From Sphaerimonospora mesophila NBRC 14179 = JCM 3151 (GTDB lineage Bacteria; Actinomycetota; Actinomycetes; Streptosporangiales; Streptosporangiaceae), in NCBI GenBank assembly GCA_001552515.1, contig BCRI01000002.1, positions 1 to 64,000 on the forward strand: DNA of 64,000 nucleotides. The letters are read 5' to 3'. The position numbers and the translations under genes are program-made. Positions within the stretch are counted from its first letter, which is position 1; the number at the start of each line of letters is the position of its first letter. Positions 56,683-64,000 of this stretch are shown here, piece by piece. Below the pieces are notes generated by a model. That model saw only the letters and a list, made by a program, of their open reading frames with translations, did no database searches and was not told the origin of the DNA.

Positions 56683-57324
56683 GTGGACGCGGTGCTGTTC
56701 GACATGGACGGTCTGCTCGTCGACACCGAGCGGGTGTGGTTCGAGGTCGAGTGCGAGGTGGCCACCCGGCTCGGCGGGACGTGGGGGCCCGAGCACCAAC
56801 GGCACCTCGTCGGCGGCTCCTGGGAGCGGACGATCGCCTATCTGCTCGAGCTGACCCGGGCCGACGTGGAACCGGTCGTCGTCGGATCGTGGCTCATGGA
56901 GGGCATGGAGCGGCGCCTGTCCGCGGGCGTCGCCCCCATGCCGGGGGCGGTCGAGCTGCTGCACGAGCTGGCCGATCACGGGGTCCGCACCGGCCTGGTC
57001 ACCTCGTCCCTGCGGGTGATCGCCGACGCCGTGCTCAAGTTCGTCGGCCGCGAGCACTTCGAGGTGATCGTGACGGCGGACGACGTCACCCGCACCAAAC
57101 CCCACCCCGAGCCCTATCTGACCGCCACCCGCCTGCTGGCGGCCGAACCCGGGCGCTGCGTCGTGCTGGAGGACTCGCCGAACGGGGTCGCCGCCGCGAC
57201 GGCGGCGGGCTGCCGGGTGGTGGCCGTCCCGAGCGTCCTGCCGATCGCGCAGGCGCCCGGACGCCTCGTCATGCCGTCGCTGCGGCACGTGGACGTGGGC
57301 CTGCTCCGCTCGCTCATCGGCTGA
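56683..57324 (+). CDS. HAD superfamily phosphatase, subfamily IA
   Basis: A 213-residue HAD hydrolase. Motif I VLFDMDGLLVDTE has the nucleophile and acid Asp, motif II is LVTSS, motif III Lys is in RTKPHPEPYL, and motif IV is VVLEDSPNGVAAA. The cap is of the small helical beta-phosphoglucomutase/GPH type. GTG at 56683 follows GGGGGAAAGGGG. The gene starts 30 bases after metH and could be co-transcribed. Substrate unknown. Confidence 0.9.
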   Translation: MDAVLFDMDGLLVDTERVWFEVECEVATRLGGTWGPEHQRHLVGGSWERTIAYLLELTRADVEPVVVGSWLMEGMERRLSAGVAPMPGAVELLHELADHGVRTGLVTSSLRVIADAVLKFVGREHFEVIVTADDVTRTKPHPEPYLTATRLLAAEPGRCVVLEDSPNGVAAATAAGCRVVAVPSVLPIAQAPGRLVMPSLRHVDVGLLRSLIG

Positions 57325-57432
57325 CCCGTCCCGCGGCCCGCCGTACGGCCGCTTCGCGTGCCGGACGGCGGGGCTCAGGCGGCGGGCCGTACGGCAGGAT
57401 GAAAGAAGGCTGTACGACACGAGGGGTTCGTC

Positions 57433-57936
57433 ATGACATACGCCGACATCGCCTGGCTGCCGCTGTGCGGCGGGCTGACAGCCGTCGGGATCGTCCTCAG
57501 CTTCCTGGTCTTCCGCCGCAGGGGGGCGGCCGCGGGCCTGCGCGCCACCGCGTGGTCACTGCTGCCGCTGGCCGCCTATCTGACCGGGGCGCACCGGACG
57601 TTGTGGGACATCGGCACCGCCGCCGTCCGCTTCGTGTCCGGGCTGGTCCTGTCGCCCACGGTCTGGGCGGGGGTCGTGCTGGCCGGGCTGTCCGCTGTGC
57701 TGTTCGTCGTCTCCGGCGCCCTGCGCGGCCGGACCCTCTCGCGGGCCCGTACGGCCGGCGGGCCGGAGAAGAGCGAGCCGCGTCAGGCCGAGCGGCCGGC
57801 GAGCGCGGGATCGTCGAAGACCGCGAGCATCGGCTCCGCCCAGCCGGGGCCGGACAAATCGGGGGCGGCCAAGTCCGGAGCGGCCGATGATTTCGCCGAC
57901 ATCGAGGAGATCCTGAAGCGGCGCGGCATCAGCTGA
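57433..57936 (+). CDS. Small actinobacterial membrane protein
   Basis: A 167-residue protein with three to four hydrophobic segments (LCGGLTAVGIVLSFLVF, ATAWSLLPLAAYLTGA, VWAGVVLAGLSAVLFVVSG), a Ser/Ala/Pro-rich linker and a charged C-terminus DDFADIEEILKRRGIS. The end motif is conserved in an actinobacterial family that is sometimes labelled cellulose synthase without evidence; it has no glycosyltransferase domain. ATG follows CGAGGGG. Function unknown. Confidence 0.7.
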   Translation: MTYADIAWLPLCGGLTAVGIVLSFLVFRRRGAAAGLRATAWSLLPLAAYLTGAHRTLWDIGTAAVRFVSGLVLSPTVWAGVVLAGLSAVLFVVSGALRGRTLSRARTAGGPEKSEPRQAERPASAGSSKTASIGSAQPGPDKSGAAKSGAADDFADIEEILKRRGIS

Positions 57937-58181
57937 CCGCATGCTGAGATTCTGTTACAAATCACGTGCAATGTCACGGTTCTGCGACACAACCGAGACA
58001 GGGCGCGGATAGTCCCACCAAGATCGATACGAATGAGTTTCGCGTACATCACAGTTGAGCCACAGGGAGCCCCGGGGGGCTGGTCATCCCAGTTCAGGCC
58101 ATAGATTCTGCGTCCGGGGGTCCGCATACCCAGTGGATCTCCTTGGACAACGTCGTCTGGGATCCAGGGGGCTGACAGCAC

Positions 58182-59183
58182 ATGAGCGCACCGCTCGACG
58201 TCTCCGGTGATGAGCTACGGGCCGCACCGGAGGTCGTCTCCCCGGGCGCGGACGCCAAGGTCATCCAGGGCCGTTCGCTCGGCCGGATCGCATGGACGCG
58301 CCTCAAGCGAGACAAGATCGCTATGGGCGGCGGCTTTGTGATCATCTTCCTGGTTCTGGTGGCGATCTTCGCGCCGGTCCTCGTCGGCTGGTTCGGGCAT
58401 CCGCCGAACGAGTTCCACCAGGAGATGATCGACACCCTGACCATGCAGCCCAAGGGCGGCACCGGCATCAGCGCGGACTTCCTGTTCGGCGTCGAGCCGG
58501 TCAACGGGCGCGACCTGTTCAGCCGGGTCTTGTACGGGGCGCGGATCTCGCTGCTCGTGGCCTTCTTCGCCACGCTACTGTCGGTCGTCATCGGGACGAT
58601 CATGGGGGTCACCGCGGGTTACTTCGGCGGCTGGGTGGACGCTCTGATCAGCCGTCTGATGGACATCTTCCTCGCCTTCCCGCTGCTGGTCTTCGCGCTC
58701 GCACTGGTCGGCGTGCTCGCGCAGTTCGAGACCCAGCTCGCGGTGAAGGGCGACACGCTCCGCATCCTCCTGCTGATCTTCGTGATCGGCTTCTTCAACT
58801 GGTCCTATATCGCGCGCATCATCCGGGGCCAGACGCTCTCCCTGCGCGAGCGGGAGTTCGTGGACGCCGCCCGCAGTCTCGGCGCACGCGGGCCGTACAT
58901 CCTGTTCCGGGAGATCCTGCCCAACCTGATCGCGCCGATCCTCATCTACGCGACACTGCTGATCCCGGCCAACGTGCTGTTCGAGGCGGCGCTGTCGTTC
59001 CTCGGGGTGGGCATCCAGCCGCCCACCGCCACGTGGGGCGGGATGCTGTCGGCGGCGGTCCGTTACTACACGGTTCCGCACTTCATGTTCTTCCCGGGCA
59101 TGGCGATCTTCATCACCGTGCTGGCCTTCAACCTCTTCGGTGATGGCCTGCGCGACGCGCTCGATCCCAAGTCGTCCCGTTGA
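58182..59183 (+). CDS. Peptide-type ABC transporter permease (DppC-like), second system
   Basis: A 333-residue permease: N-terminal cytoplasmic stretch, first helix [40 protein letters not shown], and the EAA loop [20 protein letters not shown]. Unusually it is the first gene of its operon, before the binding protein. ATG follows AGGGGG by 10 bases. A bulged stem can form between 58080-58092 and 58157-58167, just upstream of this ribosome site. It works with the DppB-like permease at 61126. Confidence 0.9.
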   Translation: MSAPLDVSGDELRAAPEVVSPGADAKVIQGRSLGRIAWTRLKRDKIAMGGGFVIIFLVLVAIFAPVLVGWFGHPPNEFHQEMIDTLTMQPKGGTGISADFLFGVEPVNGRDLFSRVLYGARISLLVAFFATLLSVVIGTIMGVTAGYFGGWVDALISRLMDIFLAFPLLVFALALVGVLAQFETQLAVKGDTLRILLLIFVIGFFNWSYIARIIRGQTLSLREREFVDAARSLGARGPYILFREILPNLIAPILIYATLLIPANVLFEAALSFLGVGIQPPTATWGGMLSAAVRYYTVPHFMFFPGMAIFITVLAFNLFGDGLRDALDPKSSR

Positions 59184-59285
59184 TGCCCGGCCCGGTCGAC
59201 CCGCAGCCGATCTCCACGGCTGATTCTGGACAGTTGATCTGCTCAATTCCCCAGCAACTCCCATCCACAAGGGGTGTCAAACCAA

Positions 59286-61052
59286 ATGAGAAAGAGATAC
59301 GCCTCGACGGCCCTCCTGGCCGCCGCCGTCGCGATGAGCCTTGGTCTGTCGGCCTGTGGCGGCGGCAGCGAGAAGAGCTCCGGCACAGGTGACGCCGGCA
59401 ACGCGGCGAGCCAGGGCCCGCAGCCCGAGTTCAACGCCGCGCTGGAGAACGTGGTGAACCCCTCCGACAAGAAGGGGGGCACGCTGAAGATGGCGGTCAG
59501 CGAGGCATGGGACTCCATCGACCCGGGTGACACCTACTACGCCATGTCCTGGAACCTTCTGCGCATCTACAGCCGGACGCTGGTCACCTACACCCTCGCC
59601 CCCGGCGGGAAGGCCCGTGAGCTCGTCCCCGATCTGGCGGAGAGCCTCGGCGAGCCGTCCGATGACGGCAAGACCTGGACCTACAAGCTGCGCACCGGCC
59701 TCAAGTTCGAGGACGGCACCCCCATCACGTCCAAGGACGTGAAGTACGCCGTGCTGCGCCAGCTCGACAAGGACACGTTCGTCAACGGCCCGACCTACTT
59801 CAACGACTACCTGGACCTGCCGAAGGACTTCAAGAGCGTCTACAAGACGCCGGACGTCAACACCGACTCCGCGATCGAGACGCCGGACGACCAGACGATC
59901 GTCTTCCACCTGAAGAAGCCGTTCGGTGCCTTCGACCAGTTCGCCGCGCTCCCCTCGACGGTCCCGGTGCCGAAGGACAAGGACACCGGCATCAAGTACC
60001 GTCAGCACCCGATCGCCTCCGGACCGTACATGTTCGAGAAGGTCGAGGAGGGCAAGCAGTACACGCTGGTGCGCAACCCCAACTGGGACCCGGCGACCGA
60101 CCCGGTACGCAAGGCGCTGCCGGAACGCTACGAGATCCAGCTCGGCGTCGAGGCGAACGACCTGGACAACCGGATCATCGCCGGCGACCTGCACGTCGAC
60201 ATCGCGGGTACGGGCGTCCAGTCGGCGGCCCTCGGGACGATCATGGCCGACCCCGCGCTCAAGGCCCGGGCGGACAACCCGACCTCCCCGCGCACCTGGT
60301 ACATCTCGATCCTGGACGATAACCCGCCGCTGGACAACGTCGAGTGCCGTAAGGCCGTGATCTACGCCGCCGACCGGGTGGGCCTGCAGAACGCCTACGG
60401 CGGTGAGCTCGCCGGCGAGATCGCCACGGGCCTCATGCCGCCGTCGATCGGCGGCTGGCAGAAGCTCGACCTCTACCCGACCGGCACCGGCGACGTGGAG
60501 AAGGCCAAGGCGGCTCTCGCGGCATGCGGGCAGCCCGACGGGTTCGAGACGACGATGACCTTCCGCTCCGACCGTCCCAAGGAGCAGGCGGCCGCCGAGT
60601 CGATGCAGCAGGCGCTCGCCAAGGTCGGCATCAAGCTCACCCTGAAGGGCTTCCCCACCAGCTCGTACTTCAGTGAGTACGCCGGTAAGCCCGCCTACAC
60701 GAAGAAGAACAACGTCGGCCTGGCCACCCACGGCTGGCAGGCCGACTGGAACGACGGCTTCGGCTTCCTGTCGCAGATCGTGGACAGCCGGACCATCCGC
60801 GAGTCCGGCAACTACAACCTCAGCATCAAGAGCCCCGAGATCGACGCGCTGATCGACCAGGCCAGCGCCGAGACCGATGTCGCCAAGCGCGAAGCCATCT
60901 GGGGGGAGATCGACCGCAAGGTCATGGAGAACGCCTACGTGCTGCCCGCGGTCTGGGCCAAGGCCCTGACCATCCGGGGCCAGGGCTTGACCAACGTCTA
61001 CGTCACCGGCGCCTTCGACATGTACGACTTCCCGGCCCTGGGCGTCGAGTAA
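59286..61052 (+). CDS. Extracellular solute-binding lipoprotein, family 5, second system
   Basis: A 588-residue lipoprotein with signal peptide ending LGLSAC (lipobox near residue 24) and a Gly/Ser linker. Family 5 features are KTWTYKLRTGLKFEDGTPIT and SKDVKYAVLRQLD near 130-160, and RKAVIYAADRVGLQNAYGG near 360. ATG at 59286 is preferred over GTG at 59274 because AAGGGG overlaps that GTG. It shows little similarity to the binding protein at 5158 beyond family level, so the two importers likely differ in substrate, which is unknown. Confidence 0.9.
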   Translation: MRKRYASTALLAAAVAMSLGLSACGGGSEKSSGTGDAGNAASQGPQPEFNAALENVVNPSDKKGGTLKMAVSEAWDSIDPGDTYYAMSWNLLRIYSRTLVTYTLAPGGKARELVPDLAESLGEPSDDGKTWTYKLRTGLKFEDGTPITSKDVKYAVLRQLDKDTFVNGPTYFNDYLDLPKDFKSVYKTPDVNTDSAIETPDDQTIVFHLKKPFGAFDQFAALPSTVPVPKDKDTGIKYRQHPIASGPYMFEKVEEGKQYTLVRNPNWDPATDPVRKALPERYEIQLGVEANDLDNRIIAGDLHVDIAGTGVQSAALGTIMADPALKARADNPTSPRTWYISILDDNPPLDNVECRKAVIYAADRVGLQNAYGGELAGEIATGLMPPSIGGWQKLDLYPTGTGDVEKAKAALAACGQPDGFETTMTFRSDRPKEQAAAESMQQALAKVGIKLTLKGFPTSSYFSEYAGKPAYTKKNNVGLATHGWQADWNDGFGFLSQIVDSRTIRESGNYNLSIKSPEIDALIDQASAETDVAKREAIWGEIDRKVMENAYVLPAVWAKALTIRGQGLTNVYVTGAFDMYDFPALGVE

Positions 61053-61083
61053 CCGAAGCGGGCAACCGACAGGCAAGGCGTAA

Positions 61084-61110
61084 GGGGGCCGGCCCGACCG
61101 GCCGGCCCCC
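61084..61110 (+). repeat. Perfect 11-bp intercistronic hairpin
   Basis: GGGGGCCGGCC and GGCCGGCCCCC pair perfectly around a 5-base loop, 31 bases after the binding-protein stop. No T tract follows. Such stems commonly protect the upstream message or reduce readthrough, giving more binding protein than permease; that is the inferred role. Confidence 0.6.
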
Positions 61111-61125
61111 GGAGCCGGGGGAACA

Positions 61126-62138
61126 GTGGTCACTTACATCATCCGGCGGCTGATCGCCGCGGTGCTCATGCTGGTCGTGGTGAGCATCGTCACCTTCTCG
61201 ATCTTTTTCGTGATCCCGCGGCTCGCCGGGGTCACCGCCACCGACTTCGCCAACCGCTACGTCGGGAGCAAGGGCGCCACCGCGGAGACCGTGGCGCACC
61301 TCGCGGAGAAGCTCGGCTTCAACGATCCGCTGACCGTGCAGTACGGCAGATGGGTCAAGGGGATCGTCGCCGGTTCCGAGTTCGACACCGGAGTCTCGAT
61401 CGAGCACTGCCCGGCACCATGCCTCGGCTACTCCTTCATCACCAAGACGCCGGTGTGGCCGGAGCTGCTGGACCGGCTGCCGGTCACGGTGTCGCTCGCG
61501 CTCGGCGCCTCGGTCATCTGGCTCGTCGCGGGCGTGGCCACCGGCGTGCTGTCCGCGCTGCGCCGGGGCAGCTTCTTCGACCGGGCCGCGATGGGCGTCG
61601 CGCTCGCCGGCGTCTCCCTGCCGATCTTCTTCACCGGCATGATCTCCCTGGTCTACTTCAGCTACAAGTTCGGCATCACCGTGCCGGGCGGCACCTTCGT
61701 GTCCTTCACCGAGAGCCCGGTGCAGTGGGCGTACAGCCTGATCCTTCCGTGGATCACGCTGGCCTTCCTGTACGCGGCCAGCTATGCGCGGCTGACCCGC
61801 GCGGGGATGCTGGAGACCATGGGCGAGGACTACATACGCACCGCCCGGGCGAAGGGCCTGCCGGAGTCCAGAGTGATCACCAAGCACGGCCTGCGCGCCG
61901 CGCTCACCCCGATCGTCACGATCTTCGGTATGGACGTCGGGCTGCTGCTGGGCGGCGCCATCCTGACCGAGACCACGTTCTCGCTGCCCGGGGTCGGCAG
62001 GTACGCGGTGCAGGCGATCAGCGCCAACGACCTTCCGAAGATCATGGGAGTGGTCATGCTCACCGCGTGCTTCGTGGTCGTCGCGAACCTGATCGTCGAC
62101 CTGTTGTACGCGGTGGTGGACCCGAGGGTGAGGCTGGG

Positions 62139-62142
<4 letters not shown>
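61126..62142 (+). CDS. Peptide-type ABC transporter permease (DppB-like), second system
   Basis: A 338-residue permease beginning TYIIRRLIAAVLMLVVVSIV, the usual DppB N-terminal helix, with six membrane segments and the EAA loop TMGEDYIRTARAKGLPES. An extracellular loop contains two Cys (EHCPAPCLGYS) that may form a disulphide. GTG at 61126 follows GGGGGA by 4 bases. It overlaps the next ATPase gene as ATGA. Confidence 0.9.
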
Positions 62143-63163
<1,021 letters not shown>

Positions 63164-63167
<4 letters not shown>

Positions 63168-64000
63168 GCCGGGCAAGCGAGCCGCTGCTGTCGGTCCAGG
63201 GACTGGAGAAGCACTTCCCCGTGACGAAGGGGCTGCTCAAGCGGCAGGTGGGCGCGGTCAGGGCGGTGGACGGCATCGGCTTCGACGTCGTCAAGGGCGA
63301 GACGCTGGGCCTGGTGGGAGAGTCGGGGTGCGGCAAGACCACCACCGGCCGTCTGATCACCCGGCTGATCGAGCCGACCGGGGGGAAGATCGTCTTCGAC
63401 GGGCGGGACATCACGCACATGTCGCAGGGGCGGCTGCGCCCGCTCCGCCGCGACATGCAGATGATCTTCCAGGACCCCTACAGCTCGCTGAATCCCCGGC
63501 ACACGGTCGGCGCCATCGTCGGCGCGCCGTACCGCATCCAGGGGATCAAGACCGAGCACGGCGTCAAACGGGCCGTCCAGGAGATCCTGGAGCTGGTCGG
63601 CCTCAACCCCGAGCACTACAACCGCTATCCGCACGAGTTCTCCGGCGGTCAGCGGCAGCGCATCGGCATCGCCAGGACGCTCGCGCTCAAGCCGAAGCTG
63701 ATCATCGCGGACGAGCCGGTCTCCGCGCTCGACGTGTCGATCCAGGCCCAGGTCGTCAACCTCCTGGAGGACCTGCAGAGCGAGCTCGACCTCACCTACG
63801 TGGTGATCGCGCACGACCTGTCGGTGGTCCGGCACATCAGCGATCGCGTCGCGGTCATGTACCTCGGCAAGATCGTCGAGATGGCCGACCGTACGGACCT
63901 CTACGGGTCACCGATGCATCCGTACACGAACGCGCTGCTGTCGGCGGTCCCGATCCCCGATGTCCGGCGCCGGAGCGAGCGGGAGCGCATCCGCCTGCAG
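63164..64000 (+). CDS. Peptide-type ABC transporter ATPase (DppF-like), second system, partial
   Basis: The first 279 residues of a DppF/OppF-like ATPase; the gene continues past the window end. Walker [10 protein letters not shown], signature FSGGQRQR, Walker [12 protein letters not shown] and H-loop [12 protein letters not shown] are all present. ATG follows GGAGG by 7 bases and overlaps the DppD-like stop as ATGA. It completes the five-gene second importer. Confidence 0.9.

Noticed and set aside
57330-57400. CGGCCCGCC / GGCGGGCCG inverted repeat after the HAD gene as a terminator
   Set aside because: The arms are about 40 bases apart with no T tract, and such GC-only pairs arise easily in this genome.

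Overview
The window is very GC-rich with tightly packed, often overlapping genes, GTG and TTG starts and TANNNT-type -10 boxes. It carries mycothiol synthesis (mshC), a FAS-II fabG/inhA pair, a DUF3090/SCO1664-type gene trio and a 6C-like small RNA. Together these point to an actinobacterium, most likely of the order Streptosporangiales; that placement is inference from gene content. No rRNA, tRNA, CRISPR array, transposase or integrase was seen.

Layout. 1-7.4 kb: a leftward operon for a peptide-type ABC importer (binding protein, two permeases, two ATPases) ending in murQ, read from a good promoter at 7238-7266 with a repeated TTGCAGAAAC motif at both ends of the operon. 7.4-14.6 kb: an aldehyde dehydrogenase, then a leftward copper/heme pair (a Sco1-PCuAC fusion protein and a Tat-exported DyP peroxidase), a methyltransferase, a poorly conserved accessory stretch (12.2-14.1 kb) and a LOG-like protein. 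14.9-19.1 kb: rtcB, then molybdenum cofactor genes moaA, mobA and DUF6457, a 6C-like small RNA, DUF3099 and dodecin. 19.1-30.8 kb: tldD with its partner, fabG-inhA, a secreted repeat protein, an aldo/keto reductase, uppP, the phosphatase/DUF3090/SCO1664 trio, an NRDE/TANGO2 protein and mshC.

30.9-43.7 kb: an exopolysaccharide-type locus of nine genes plus one tiny open frame. It holds two GH39-like glycoside hydrolase paralogues, two CelD/BcsL-like GNAT paralogues, two family 2 glycosyltransferases, a polysaccharide deacetylase, a cytochrome P450 and a 1166-residue flippase fused to a second multi-spanning membrane domain. This is the most likely undescribed system here. A 40-codon Gly/Ala-rich open frame bridges the last glycosyltransferase and the flippase with 4-base overlaps at both ends.

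44-57.9 kb: an exported PGRP amidase, peptide deformylase, a four-gene assimilatory nitrate/nitrite reduction operon (molybdopterin reductase, FAD/[2Fe-2S] protein, nirB, nirD), a PAC2 protein, cobalamin-dependent metH, a HAD hydrolase and a small membrane protein. The molybdenum cofactor genes at 16-18 kb supply the cofactor class needed by the nitrate reductase at 46 kb. 58.2-64 kb: a second peptide-type ABC importer in the order permease C, binding protein, permease B, ATPase D, ATPase F; the last gene runs off the window.

Ten gene starts have a TANNNT box only 6-9 bases upstream and no Shine-Dalgarno sequence, so leaderless transcripts appear common.
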